33,898 bases of DNA from Rhodospirillaceae bacterium (GCA_016792585.1 JAEULB010000186.1:1-33898), one strand, 5' to 3'; positions 14,485 through 24,390 are shown, counted from the stretch's first letter. Notes: a model not told the origin generated them from the sequence alone. Made by a program: numbers and translations.

Positions 14485-16731
14485 ATGACGACCGGCCTTC
14501 TCCCGGTCGGCAAACGCCCGCGGACCCTGCTTTTCTGGCTGCGCTGGCTGGTGTTCGCCTGCATCGTGCCGGCGGCGGCGATGGCGGGCTTCCTGATCTA
14601 CGAGTCCTACAAGCGCGAGCGCGCCAACGCCGAGCGCGAGATGGTGGCGACCGCCCGCGCGCTGATGCAGACGGTCGATGCCGAGATCTCCGGCATCCAC
14701 GCGATCCTCCAGGTCTTCGCCGCGTCGCCGACGCTCCGCTCGGGCAATCTCGAGGCCTTCTACGACGAGGCCAAGGCGCTGCTCGCCACCCAGAGCGCCA
14801 GCAACCTCGTCGTCCACGACCCGACCGGCCAGCAACTCCTCAACACGATCCGCCCCTATGGCTCGCCCCTGCCGCGCGAGTCCGACACCAGGATGATCGA
14901 GCGTGCGATCGAGACCGGGCAGCCGGTGGTCTCCGACCTCTTCGTCGGGCCGGCGACCGGGAAGCTGGTAATCGGCAACACGGTGCCGGTGATCATCGAC
15001 GGCGAGGTGAAGTACCTGGTCGGCATGGGCATGTTCTCCGAGCGCCTGGGCGAGGTGCTGAAGCGCCAGAAGATCCCGGACGGCTGGGTCGTCGCGATCC
15101 TCGACCGCACCGGAACCGTCGGCGCGCTGAACTGGGATCCGGGCGGCGTGATCGGCAACAAGGCGCCGGCGCGGTTCCTCGAACGCTCGAGCCATGGCGA
15201 CGAAGGCGCCTTCGAGGGCGTGGCCCCGAGGGGCCTGCCGGTGCTCGCGGGATTCAGCCGGTCGCCGCGCACCGGCTGGATGATCGCCTTCGCCGTTCCC
15301 ATCCACCAGGTGACGACCGTTCTCTTCCAGGCGCTGATCGTCAACGTGGTGCTGGCGCTGCTGGTGCTCGTGGTCGGCGTGGTCATGGCCAACGCGGTCG
15401 CGATGCGGGTCACGCGCTCGCTGAACGCGCTGGCGGAACCGGCGCTGGCGCTGGGCTCGGAGACCAAGGTCCAGGTGCCGGCGGTCGAGATCAAGGAGGT
15501 CGCCGTGCTCGGCCAGGCGCTGCAGAAGGCCGCCGACCTGATCGACGCCCGCGCCAGGGAGCGCGACAAGGCAGACGATGCCAACCGCGCCAAGTCCGAG
15601 TTCCTGGCGCTGATGAGCCACGAGCTGCGCACGCCGATGAACGGCATCCTGGGCTTCGCGCAGCTGATGGACCGCCCCTACTTCGGCGATCTCAACGACA
15701 AGCAGCGCGAGTTCGTCGGCCACATCCTCTCGGCCGGCAACCACCTGCTGGGGCTGATCGACGACGTGCTCGACCTCGCCAAGATCGACGCCGGCCGCCT
15801 CTCGGTCTCGACCGAGCGCGTCGACCTCGTGCCGCTGATGAAGTCGGTGATCGCCACGCTGGTGCAGTCGGCGGAGAAGACCGGCGTCTCGGTCGAGGCC
15901 GGCGACTTCGGCGTGGGATTGCCGCCGATCCATGTCGACCGCGTGCGCCTGGCGCAGGTTCTGATCAACCTCGGCGTCAACGCGATCAAGTACAACCGGC
16001 CGCAGGGCTCGGTGTCCTTCACCTATGAGCGGGTCGGCGACGACAAGGTGCGCATCGCCGTCGTCGACACCGGCGAGGGCATTCCGCGTCACCGCCAGGC
16101 CGAGCTGTTCCAGCCGTTCAATCGACTCGGCGCCGAGGCCAGGGCGATCGAGGGCACCGGCATCGGGCTGGCCCTCAGCCGCCGCCTGGTCGAGCTGATG
16201 GGCGGCACGATCGCCTTCACCTCGACCGAGGGCGTGGGCAGCCGCTTCTGGATCGATGTGCCGGTGCATACCGGCTCGCCCGAGCAGATCGCACCGGCGG
16301 CGTTGCGCGAAGGCCTCTCGCCGCGCTCCGACTTCTCTGTGCTGCACGTCGAGGATAACCCGGCCAACCGCGTGCTGGTGAAGAACATCCTCGCCACGCT
16401 GGACGACGTGAGGGTGATCGAGGCGTCGGACGGAACGACCGGCATCCAGATGGCCCGGCACTACCAGCCGGACCTGATCATCCTCGACATCAACCTGGTC
16501 GACATCGACGGCTACGAGGTGCTGCGCCGGATCCGCGAGACCCAGGCGATCGCCAGGACGCCGGTGCTGGCCTTGAGCGCCGGCGCGCTCCCCGGCGACA
16601 TCGCGCGGGGCCTGAAGGCCGGCTTCAACGCCTATCTCACCAAGCCGCTCGACGTCCGCAGCTTCCTCGAGGCGGTCGATGCCGCGCTTTCCCGCGGCGG
16701 CGTCGAGGAACGCCCTCGCGAAACGGCTTGA
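14485..16731 (+). CDS. Membrane-bound hybrid sensor histidine kinase with C-terminal receiver domain
   Basis: The 748-residue protein has a first membrane helix at about 15-34, a periplasmic sensor region of about 240 residues with a Cache-like layout, a second helix at about 282-308, then a HisKA domain with the phospho-accepting His379 (LALMSHELRTPMNG). A HATPase_c domain follows with VDTGEGIP and EGTGIGLALSRRLVELMGG motifs, and a receiver domain (about 618-740) with VLHVEDNPANRV and the phosphoryl Asp668 in IILDINLVD, then the TKPLD lysine. It would sense a periplasmic small molecule and relay phosphate internally. No response regulator with an output domain and no Hpt gene is adjacent. 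It is divergent from the pantothenate-kinase-like gene, with an AT-richer 111-bp region between them. Confidence 0.95.
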   Translation: MTTGLLPVGKRPRTLLFWLRWLVFACIVPAAAMAGFLIYESYKRERANAEREMVATARALMQTVDAEISGIHAILQVFAASPTLRSGNLEAFYDEAKALLATQSASNLVVHDPTGQQLLNTIRPYGSPLPRESDTRMIERAIETGQPVVSDLFVGPATGKLVIGNTVPVIIDGEVKYLVGMGMFSERLGEVLKRQKIPDGWVVAILDRTGTVGALNWDPGGVIGNKAPARFLERSSHGDEGAFEGVAPRGLPVLAGFSRSPRTGWMIAFAVPIHQVTTVLFQALIVNVVLALLVLVVGVVMANAVAMRVTRSLNALAEPALALGSETKVQVPAVEIKEVAVLGQALQKAADLIDARARERDKADDANRAKSEFLALMSHELRTPMNGILGFAQLMDRPYFGDLNDKQREFVGHILSAGNHLLGLIDDVLDLAKIDAGRLSVSTERVDLVPLMKSVIATLVQSAEKTGVSVEAGDFGVGLPPIHVDRVRLAQVLINLGVNAIKYNRPQGSVSFTYERVGDDKVRIAVVDTGEGIPRHRQAELFQPFNRLGAEARAIEGTGIGLALSRRLVELMGGTIAFTSTEGVGSRFWIDVPVHTGSPEQIAPAALREGLSPRSDFSVLHVEDNPANRVLVKNILATLDDVRVIEASDGTTGIQMARHYQPDLIILDINLVDIDGYEVLRRIRETQAIARTPVLALSAGALPGDIARGLKAGFNAYLTKPLDVRSFLEAVDAALSRGGVEERPRETA

Positions 16732-16759
16732 GGCTTCGGGTCACCCGGCTTCCGAAGCC
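16732..16759. terminator. Eight-base-pair stem-loop between convergent genes
   Basis: GGCTTCGG (16732-16739) pairs with CCGAAGCC (16752-16759). It starts one base after the kinase stop codon and overlaps the last codons of the convergent small gene. It could end transcription on both strands; no T-tract is present. Confidence 0.5.
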
Positions 16760-17106
16760 GGCCCCGGCCCACCGAAGGAATTGCTCGAAAGCTCGTCCTG
16801 GCCGGCGAGCTGATCGTAGGCTTCGGCCAGGCGCAGATAGGCCTCGCGGACCGGGGCGGCCTCGGCCTGGCCGGCGATCATCCGGCATTCTTCCGCCCTT
16901 TCGCGAAGCCGCCGCGCCCGGAACGGCCCCGGCGGCTCGCCGGCGACGACCCCCGAGGCGCATTCGGCCTCGACCGCCTTCCGCTCCCAATCGGCCGCTT
17001 CGCGGATCAGCTCCGACCGGCCCTCCGGGCGCAGCGTCTTCGCATGCTCGCGAAGATCTCGCGCCAGCTGCCGCCAGCCGGCGACGGTCGTCGGATCGTT
17101 GGCCAC
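16741..17106 (-). CDS. Small helical protein of unknown function
   Basis: A 121-residue, probably all-helical acidic/basic protein. The C-terminal half (FRARRLRERAEECRMIAGQ followed by REAYLRLAEAYDQLAGQ) matches a pattern widespread in short alphaproteobacterial hypothetical proteins, with AEECR and LAxxYdxLA motifs; no reaction is known. The N-terminal half (GWRQLARDLREHAKTLRPEG) looks like a second copy of a similar helix pair. The start is a GTG without a visible ribosome-binding site. It is convergent with the histidine kinase gene. Confidence 0.7.
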   Translation of the reverse strand: MANDPTTVAGWRQLARDLREHAKTLRPEGRSELIREAADWERKAVEAECASGVVAGEPPGPFRARRLRERAEECRMIAGQAEAAPVREAYLRLAEAYDQLAGQDELSSNSFGGPGPASEAG

Positions 17107-17227
17107 GGCCGGATGGTTATCGTCCGCTCAGTTGGGGTCAAGCCAGACGCGATCCGCGCGAACTCGCCTTCGCTTGCCGCATGCATTCGTCTTCGGTACG
17201 ACGATGCGTCCTCAAGAGGAGATGCCC

Positions 17228-17974
17228 ATGACCGTCGTCGGCAAGATTGGCCCCTCGAATGCGACGGAGCGCCAGGCGCGGATCGAGCTCGCCGCCTGCT
17301 TCCGCCTCGCCAACCGCTTCGGCTGGAACGAGGGGATCGCCAACCATTTCTCGGTCGAGATCGCGCCCGACCGCTACCTCCTGAATCCCTACGAGCTGCA
17401 CTTCCGCGAGATCACCGCCTCGAACCTGCTGGTCGTCGACGGCGAGGGCAAGGTGCATGCGGGCGAAGGCCAGGTGCGGAGCGCCGCCTTCTATCTCCAC
17501 CCGCGGCTGCACACGCTGCTGCCGCGCGCCAAGGCGATCATCCACGCTCATCCGCCCTACGCGACCGCGATCTCCTGCGTGAAGGGCGGGCGCTTCGACC
17601 AGTCGAGCGCGCATGCGATGCTGTTCGGCCGCCAGGTCTGCTACGACGACGAGATGGGCGGCGCGGTCAGCGAAGACGAGGTGCAGCGCCTGGTCTCCAA
17701 GGTCGGCGACAAGACCATCGTCGTGCAGGCGATGCACGGGCTGACCACGCTCGGCAACACGATCGCGGACGCCTTCGACAACTTCTACTTCGCCGAGAAG
17801 TGGGCGATGAACACGATCCTGAAGAAGCCGATGGGCGAGCCCCATCGGATCGCCGACAACCTGCTCTGGAACTCCCCCGACCGCGACAAGACGCTGACGC
17901 CGCGGGCGCAGCAGGCGCACCTGAATGCGTGGATGCGCGTGCTCGACAAGGAAGAGGCGGACTACAGGAACTAG
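17228..17974 (+). CDS. Class II aldolase/adducin family protein
   Basis: The 248-residue protein shows the family core: FGWNEGIANHFSVEI (phosphate/substrate loop), LLNPYELHFREITASNLLVVD, the zinc-binding HAHPPYATA (His106, His108) and a third His at 170 in VQAMHGLTTLG. The Glu that acts as catalytic base in fuculose-phosphate aldolase-type enzymes (usually SSE..lH) is replaced here by RSAAFYLH, as in adducin-like members, so true aldolase activity is doubtful and a decarboxylase or other lyase role is possible. ATG 17228 is chosen because AGGAG lies six bases upstream; an ATG at 17222 is too close to it. Convergent with the next gene, nine bases away. Confidence 0.87.
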   Translation: MTVVGKIGPSNATERQARIELAACFRLANRFGWNEGIANHFSVEIAPDRYLLNPYELHFREITASNLLVVDGEGKVHAGEGQVRSAAFYLHPRLHTLLPRAKAIIHAHPPYATAISCVKGGRFDQSSAHAMLFGRQVCYDDEMGGAVSEDEVQRLVSKVGDKTIVVQAMHGLTTLGNTIADAFDNFYFAEKWAMNTILKKPMGEPHRIADNLLWNSPDRDKTLTPRAQQAHLNAWMRVLDKEEADYRN

Positions 17975-17983
17975 CCGCCGGAT

Positions 17984-18391
17984 TTATTGCGGAGGCGGCG
18001 GCCGCATCGAGGAGTGGAAGTGGGCGATGGCCCAGCCGCCGGCGCCCTTCGCGACCAGCAGCGTGTAGCGCGCCGGTGCGGTCTCCTTCTTGCCCTCGCG
18101 CGTGTGCCAGAAGGTGCAGCGTCCGGAGAACAGCACGGCGGTGTCGGAGAGCGTGAGCGTCTCGGTCGTGTCCAGCCCGACGCCCTTCGGCAGGTTCACC
18201 TTCATCGCCGGGGTGAAGTAGGCGAGCACGGAGTCGGGGCCGCGCCCCGGCTCCGCCATCGCGGTGCCGACGAAGATTGCCTCCGGCGCGAAGAGGGCGG
18301 CGATGCCCGAAGCGTCGGCGGCATTGAAGGCGGCCAGGAACTTGTCGACGATCGCGGAAGCTTCGCGTTCCGCCTTTGTTTCTTTGCTCAT
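17984..18391 (-). CDS. SnoaL-like/DUF4440 NTF2-fold protein (SgcJ/EcaC type)
   Basis: The 135-residue protein has the NTF2-like cone fold pattern: N-terminal helix EREASAIVDKFLAAFNAADASGIAALFAPEAIFVG, then VLAYFTPAM, and strands DTAVLFSGRCTFWH and RYTLLVAKGAGGWAIAHFHSSM ending at the typical WAIAHFHSS motif. Related proteins include ketosteroid-isomerase-like enzymes and polyketide tailoring factors, but most are of unknown function. It is cytosolic with no signal peptide. It is monocistronic between a convergent and a divergent neighbour. Confidence 0.85.
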   Translation of the reverse strand: MSKETKAEREASAIVDKFLAAFNAADASGIAALFAPEAIFVGTAMAEPGRGPDSVLAYFTPAMKVNLPKGVGLDTTETLTLSDTAVLFSGRCTFWHTREGKKETAPARYTLLVAKGAGGWAIAHFHSSMRPPPPQ

Positions 18392-18554
18392 GCGGCGCGC
18401 ATGCTGAAATCATCGACCGCCGATCGCAAGTCACATTTGCTAAAGCGCGCCGGCCCCGACGATTTGCGCGGGTCGCGGCGGCATGCCTATCCTTTCGGGG
18501 AAGTTCAACGCGACCGCCGGGCAACGAGCGGTCGAGCCATGGGAGGCACCCGTC

Positions 18555-20204
18555 ATGAGCATGAAGATCGCAGGCGGCAAGCGCGGCATGAGCCGCCGGA
18601 GCGTCGTCGCGGCGGGCGCCGGCGCGCTGGCGATGCCGGCGGCGCTGCGCTTCGGAAGCCGGGGAGCGTTCGCGCAAGGCGCGCGCGCGACCGTCAAGGT
18701 CGCGCCCGAGGTCGACCTCAAGATCTTCGATCCGGTGTGGACCACGGCGACCATCACCTCGACCCACGGCTACATGGTCTACGACACGCTGTTCTCGGTC
18801 GACAGCAAGTACAACGTGAAGCCGCAGATGGTGGAGAAGCACGAGGTCTCCGCCGACGGGCTCACCCACAGCTTCCGGCTTCGCGACGGGCTCGGGTTCT
18901 CCGACGGCTCGCCGGTGACCTCGCGCGACTGCATCGCCTCGATCAAGCGCTGGGCGGCGCGCTTCGGCAAGGCGAAGATCATGATGGACCGTTCCCAATC
19001 GCTGACCGCGATCGACGAGAAGTCGTTCCAGCTCAAGCTCAAGGAGCCGTTCGGGCCGGTGCTGGAGACGCTCGGCGCGGTCAGCCCGGTGCTGTTCGTC
19101 ATGCGCGAGAAGGAGGCCGACACCGACCCCTTCACGCAGGTGACGGAGGTGGTGGGCTCCGGCCCCTTCCACTGGGTCAAGGACGAGTGGCGGCCCAACA
19201 ACCGCGTCGTCTACGTGAAGAACCCGAACTACAAGCCCCGCTCCGAGGCGGCCGACGGCTATGCCGGCGGCAAGGTGGTCAAGATCGAGCGGGTCGAGTG
19301 GCAGGTGATCCCGGACCCGGCGGTGCAGTCGGCGGCGCTGGTCGCGGGCGAGCTCGACTATCTCACCAACCCGATCGCCGACCAGGTGCGCCTGATGCGC
19401 GCCAATCCCAACATCGCGATCGGCTTCCTCGATCCGCTCGGCTGGCAGTTCCACTTCCGCTTCAACTCGCTCAACAAGCCCTTCGACAATCCGAAGGTGC
19501 GCCAGGCGATCCAGATGCTGATCGAGACCCGGCAGGAGGACTATCTCAGCGCCACCGGGCAGACCGGCGATCTCGGCCGCGTCTGCCTCGCGCCCTTCGT
19601 CTGCGGCTCGCCCAACGAGACCATGGTCGGCACCGACCGCTTCGCCAAGTACGACCCGGAGCGGATCAGGGCGCTGCTCAAGGAGGGCGGCTACAACGGC
19701 GAGCCCATCGTGGTTATGGATCCGACCGACCAGGTGAACCTGCACCTGATCGCCCAGGTGCTCGACGGCCATCTGCGCGAGCTCGGCGTCAAGTCGGACC
19801 TCCAGTCGATGGACTGGTCGACGCTGGTGACGCGGCGCGCGATCAAGGCCTCGCCGCAGGCCGACCGCGGCGGCTGGAACATCTTCCCGACCGCGTGGCC
19901 GAGCGCGATCATGATGGACCCGGTGCTGAACGCGCCGCTGGAATCCACCTGCGAGCAGAAGAACTGGTTCGGCTGGCCCTGCGACCCCGAGATGGAGAAG
20001 CTGCGCGTCGAGTATCTCGCGGTGACCGGCGAGGCGCAGCGGAAGGCGCTGATGGACAGGATCCAGCTTCGCTTCCTCGATCAGGCGCCCTACGCCTATG
20101 CCGGCCAGTACTTCCCGCCGATCGCCTACCGCAAGGACCGGCTCAAGGGCGTCGTCGGCATCCTGAGCCCGGTCTACTGGAACATGGAGAAGATCGCGGG
20201 ATAG
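18555..20204 (+). CDS. ABC transporter substrate-binding protein, family 5, with Tat-type signal
   Basis: The 549-residue protein has an N-terminal twin-arginine motif (MSRRSVVAAGAGALA) and an AFAQG cleavage region near residue 40, then the SBP_bac_5 domain: YMVYDTLFSVDSKYNVKPQMV, LRDGLGFSDGSPVTSRDC, VVGSGPFHWVKDEW and NPKVRQAIQMLIETR. It would capture a solute in the periplasm after folded export. GGGAGG lies eight bases before ATG 18555. It is paralogous to the protein at 1856-3421, sharing VCGSP and WFGWPCDPEMEKL-type motifs, but that one has a Sec signal. No permease genes lie nearby, so its transporter is encoded elsewhere or shared. Confidence 0.92.
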   Translation: MSMKIAGGKRGMSRRSVVAAGAGALAMPAALRFGSRGAFAQGARATVKVAPEVDLKIFDPVWTTATITSTHGYMVYDTLFSVDSKYNVKPQMVEKHEVSADGLTHSFRLRDGLGFSDGSPVTSRDCIASIKRWAARFGKAKIMMDRSQSLTAIDEKSFQLKLKEPFGPVLETLGAVSPVLFVMREKEADTDPFTQVTEVVGSGPFHWVKDEWRPNNRVVYVKNPNYKPRSEAADGYAGGKVVKIERVEWQVIPDPAVQSAALVAGELDYLTNPIADQVRLMRANPNIAIGFLDPLGWQFHFRFNSLNKPFDNPKVRQAIQMLIETRQEDYLSATGQTGDLGRVCLAPFVCGSPNETMVGTDRFAKYDPERIRALLKEGGYNGEPIVVMDPTDQVNLHLIAQVLDGHLRELGVKSDLQSMDWSTLVTRRAIKASPQADRGGWNIFPTAWPSAIMMDPVLNAPLESTCEQKNWFGWPCDPEMEKLRVEYLAVTGEAQRKALMDRIQLRFLDQAPYAYAGQYFPPIAYRKDRLKGVVGILSPVYWNMEKIAG

Positions 20205-20259
20205 GACCCTCCGCATCGGACGCAGGCGAGGGGCGGCTTCGGCCTTCTCCTTTCGGAGG

Positions 20260-21138
20260 TTACTCCGGCCGCGTGCCCTTGGTCATGAGCCCGTGCATGC
20301 GGCGGCGGCCGAGGCCGGCGAAGCTGTCGCGGCGGTGCATGGTGCAGCGGTTGTCCCAGATCGCAACGTCATGGAGCTGCCAGGTCTGCGACCACGAGTT
20401 CTCCGGCCGGCCGGCATAGGACCAGAGCTCGTCGAGCAGCGCTTCGCTCTTCGCCAGCACCAGGCCCGGGATGTAGGCGCCGAAGCGCCGGCCGAGATAG
20501 AGCGACTTCCGCCCCGTTTCCGGATGGGTGCGGACGATGGGATGGATCGGCCCAGGCATCTCACGCACGTCCCTGGTCTCGATGTGGTCCCAGCCGGGCC
20601 AGGTGCCGTATTGAGGGTTGTGGCTCGCCTGGTGCTTGATCGCGAGGCGCGCGAGGCGCGATTTCAGCTCGTCCGGCAGAATGTCGTAGGCCCGGTACAT
20701 GTCGGTGAAGCGCGTGTCTCCGCCCGTGGGCGGTATCTCGCGCGCGCAGAGCATCGTGTAGCAGGAGGGTATGTCGGTGAACGAGAGGTCGGTGTGCCAG
20801 TCGAGCTCGCCATCGCCGTGATGGCCGACGGCGACGCCGTTCTCGACGATGTTGGAGACGACGCTCATCAGCGGCGACTCCGGCACATAGACCTTCCGGT
20901 CCTTCACGTAGTCGGGCGAGGTATGGAGATCGCCGAAACGCGCGACGAAGCGCGTGAACTGCACGTCGTCCATCCGATATCCCCTGAGCCGCACCACCAG
21001 GTGATCGCGGATCGCACGGCGGATGGTCTCGATATCGTCGTCGGTCGCCTCGTTCAGGTCGCCGCCGGTGATCTCGGCCGCGAAGGGGCCTCCGAGCGGA
21101 CGGACGCGGAGATCGTTGGCGCGGAGCGTGGCGGTCAT
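20260..21138 (-). CDS. TauD/TfdA-family Fe(II)/2-oxoglutarate dioxygenase
   Basis: The 292-residue protein has the facial triad of the family: His115-x-Asp117 in ELDWHTDLSF and His268 in WDNRCTMHRRDSF. Arg279/280 lies at the usual 2-oxoglutarate-binding place before MHGLMTKG. SCYTMLCAREIPPTGGDTRF is the usual central segment. Members hydroxylate sulfonates, phenoxy acids, or amino-acid-derived substrates using Fe(II), O2 and 2-oxoglutarate; this one's substrate is unknown. Start 21138 (MTATLRANDL) is chosen over a longer Arg/Ser-rich frame. A diverged, broken copy lies at 26600-27403. It is divergent from tolB. Confidence 0.93.
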   Translation of the reverse strand: MTATLRANDLRVRPLGGPFAAEITGGDLNEATDDDIETIRRAIRDHLVVRLRGYRMDDVQFTRFVARFGDLHTSPDYVKDRKVYVPESPLMSVVSNIVENGVAVGHHGDGELDWHTDLSFTDIPSCYTMLCAREIPPTGGDTRFTDMYRAYDILPDELKSRLARLAIKHQASHNPQYGTWPGWDHIETRDVREMPGPIHPIVRTHPETGRKSLYLGRRFGAYIPGLVLAKSEALLDELWSYAGRPENSWSQTWQLHDVAIWDNRCTMHRRDSFAGLGRRRMHGLMTKGTRPE

Positions 21139-21245
21139 GGATCCGACGCTATCAAGCGGGCGTCGGCGCCGCAAACGCCTCATTTTCGCCGCGTTGCTGA
21201 ACGATCTTCCGCGACCGCCCCACCGCCATGACGAGCCGGAGAGAC

Positions 21246-22595
21246 ATGACGACCGAGGCACCCTTCACCCAGCCTTCCCGCCGCGCCCTGATCGCCGGCT
21301 TCGCAGCACTTCCCGTGGCGGTGCTCGGAACGAATACCGCCCTGGCCGCGCTCCGCATCGACATCACCCGCGGCAAGGTCGAGCCGCTGCCGATAGCGGT
21401 GACCTCCTTCACCGCGAGCAAGGCGGACGAGGCGCAGACCGGCGTCAACGTCGCCGGCGTCGTCGCGGCCGACCTCGAGCGCTCGGGCCTTTTCAGGCCG
21501 CTCAATCCCCGCTCCTTCGTGCAGACGCCGGAAGCGCTCAAGGCCGGCCCCCGCTTCGCCGACTGGCGCGTGATCGGCGCGCAGGCGCTCGTGCAGGGCC
21601 ATGTCGAGACTCAAGGAGACGGAAGGCTCAAGGTCGAGTTCCGGCTGTTCGACGTGTTCGCCGGCGAGCAGATGACCGGGCTCGCCTACTACTCGACGCC
21701 GGCGAACTGGCGCCGCATGGCGCACTTCGTCTCGGACGCGATCTACAAGCGCATCACCGGCGAGGACGGCTATTTCGACACGCGCATCGTCTACATCGCC
21801 GAAAGCGGGCCGAAGACGCGGCCGATCAAGCGCCTCGCGATCATGGACCAGGACGGCGCCAACCATAAGTTCCTGACCGACGGCGCCGACATGGTGCTGA
21901 CGCCGCGCTTCTCGCCGACGGCGCAGGAGATCACCTATCTCTCGTATTTCCGGAACGAGCCGCGCGTCTATCTCTTCAACATCGACTCCGGCCGCCAGGA
22001 GCTGGTGGGCAACTTCCCCGGCATGACCTTCGCGCCGCGCTTCTCGCCCGACGGCCAGAAGGTGATCTTCGCGATGGCGAGCGAGGGCCGGTCGAACCTC
22101 TACACGCTCGACCTCAGGACGCGGCAGCAGACCCGGCTCACCACCGGCAACGCGCTCGATGTCTCGCCGAGCTACTCGCCCGACAGCAAGCGGATCGTGT
22201 TCAGCTCCGACCGCGGCGGCAAGCCGAACCTCTATACGATGAACGCCGCCGGCGGCGAGGCGCAGCGCATCAGCTTCGGCGAGGGCCGCTTCCACACGCC
22301 AGTGTGGAGCCCGAGAGGCGACCTGATCGCCTACACGCAGGAGAACGACGGCTTCTCGCTCGGCGTCATGCGCCCCGACGGCTCAGGGGCGCGAACCTTG
22401 AGCAAGAGCTGGCTCCAGGACGGCCCGACCTGGGCGCCCAACGGCCGCGTGCTGATGTTCTACCGCCAGTCGGACGCGTGGGGCCGAGGCGGCAAGGTGC
22501 GCCTCTACTCGATCGACCTGACCGGCTTCAACGAACGCGAGGTGGTGACGCCGACGGAGGGGTCGGACCCGGCGTGGTCGCCGTTGTTGCCGTAG
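21246..22595 (+). CDS. tolB: TolB, periplasmic beta-propeller of the Tol-Pal system
   Basis: The 449-residue protein has the TolB N-terminal domain ([35 protein letters not shown]) and a C-terminal propeller with [71 protein letters not shown] and the ending [10 protein letters not shown], all TolB hallmarks. TolB links Pal and TolA during outer-membrane constriction. The signal region holds a twin-arginine ([13 protein letters not shown]), suggesting Tat export. ATG 21246, near GGAGAG, is favoured over 21228. The usual partners tolQ, tolR, tolA and pal are not adjacent, so this may be an additional copy or a dispersed locus. Confidence 0.92.
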   Translation: MTTEAPFTQPSRRALIAGFAALPVAVLGTNTALAALRIDITRGKVEPLPIAVTSFTASKADEAQTGVNVAGVVAADLERSGLFRPLNPRSFVQTPEALKAGPRFADWRVIGAQALVQGHVETQGDGRLKVEFRLFDVFAGEQMTGLAYYSTPANWRRMAHFVSDAIYKRITGEDGYFDTRIVYIAESGPKTRPIKRLAIMDQDGANHKFLTDGADMVLTPRFSPTAQEITYLSYFRNEPRVYLFNIDSGRQELVGNFPGMTFAPRFSPDGQKVIFAMASEGRSNLYTLDLRTRQQTRLTTGNALDVSPSYSPDSKRIVFSSDRGGKPNLYTMNAAGGEAQRISFGEGRFHTPVWSPRGDLIAYTQENDGFSLGVMRPDGSGARTLSKSWLQDGPTWAPNGRVLMFYRQSDAWGRGGKVRLYSIDLTGFNEREVVTPTEGSDPAWSPLLP

Positions 22596-22632
22596 CGGTT
22601 CGCCCCGCGCCGCTCCCGCTTGCGCCCATGTC

Positions 22633-22677
22633 CCTCTGATCTACAGTCCGCCGCCCTTCGCGGACTGAACTCAGAGG
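22633..22677 (+). promoter_or_regulatory. Two-tier stem-loop that buries the ribosome-binding site of the aldo/keto reductase
   Basis: Inner stem: CAGTCCGC (22644-22651) with GCGGACTG (22660-22667). Outer stem: CCTCTGA (22633-22639) with TCAGAGG (22671-22677), separated from the inner one by a small internal loop (TCTA/AAC). The right outer arm contains AGAGG, the only good Shine-Dalgarno candidate for the ATG at 22687. Fifteen perfect base pairs in a 45-nt hairpin suggest translational control of the reductase, or a terminator of tolB just upstream. Confidence 0.6.
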
Positions 22678-22686
22678 AACAGAGAC

Positions 22687-23718
<1,032 letters not shown>

Positions 23719-23743
23719 GGCTCCTAAGGCGCGCGCGCAGCGG

Positions 23744-24174
23744 CTAGTCCGCGATGACGTTCGTCACGCCGTCGGCGCCGATATAGACCCGGAGGATGCG
23801 CACCGTGCCGGCGCCGGTGTTACGGCCGAAATGCGAGACACCATCGCCTCGACCAAGCTGTCCCCTGACGCAGATGCCGGGGACTGTGCCGTAGTCGACC
23901 GTCAGCTTGCCTTCCAGCATGTAGGCGAACATCGGCACGCCGTACCGATGCAGATCGTTCGCTCCCCCGGCGCCATGACGACGAACGCCGAGGTCACCAC
24001 CGCCTTCCCCGCCGGATAGACGATCGCCTCGCCGGCGACCGTCGACGAGGTCGAGCGCGTGGCGGTGAGGTTATAGATGCTCGTCGGTTCGTCGTCGCCG
24101 TCGTAGTGGCCGTTCTCGGGTTTCTCGACCTCGCGCCAATGGACGATGCCGGCAGGACGCTCGGGCGCGGCCAT
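23744..24174 (-). pseudogene. Cupin-domain gene broken by several frameshifts
   Basis: Read in changing frames, the locus gives a continuous cupin: MAAPERPAGIVHWREVEKPE at the N-terminus, VVTSAFVVMAPGER, then after a one-base loss near 23956-23961 DLHRYGVPMFAYMLEGKL and TVDYG. A further shift lies between about 23866 and 23885, giving SGDSLVEAMV (23839-23866). A return shift near 23835 leads into HFGRNTGAGTVRI and VYIGADGVTNVIAD. The metal-site His of the cupin motif is in the shifted segment. No single frame encodes more than 90 residues of it. Either this is a decayed gene or the assembly has indels here; the neighbouring genes have intact frames, which favours real decay. Confidence 0.75.
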
Positions 24175-24333
24175 GATCGGGCGCCGGTCTAACTCAAGGA
24201 AACTGCGCTACGCCGACCGCCTGATCAGCCTCTATACGCACCGTTCAGGGGGACGTGGTTCAGGATCCGATAGAAAATACAACCCACTATGGCGCAGACG
24301 CGCAGCTAACACCATCAACGATTATGGTTAAGC

Positions 24334-24362
24334 TTGCGAAACTGCTTTTCAATGAATATCGT
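24334..24362 (+). promoter_or_regulatory. Sigma-70-like promoter for the small-peptide operon
   Basis: TTGCGA (24334-24339) and TATCGT (24357-24362) are separated by 17 bp, each matching four of six consensus bases, within an AT-rich stretch (24301-24360 contains 24 G/C in 60). The predicted start of transcription is about 20 bp before the peptide gene. Between 24175 and 24333 I see no gene or clear element. Confidence 0.45.
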
Positions 24363-24390
24363 CAATGCGCTCAACCTAGGGGAGGCACAA

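Noticed and set aside
14416..16461. 681-codon open frame antisense to the histidine kinase
   Set aside because: It mirrors codon positions of a clear hybrid kinase with all catalytic motifs; long antisense frames are expected at this GC content.
17667..20419. Frames of 810 and 849 codons overlapping the aldolase, SnoaL-like and binding-protein genes
   Set aside because: They run through several well-supported genes in other frames, are Arg/Ala/Gly-rich and show no domain.
24146..24331. 61-codon frame upstream of the peptide operon
   Set aside because: It begins inside the antisense cupin remnant, has no ribosome-binding site and no recognisable motif.
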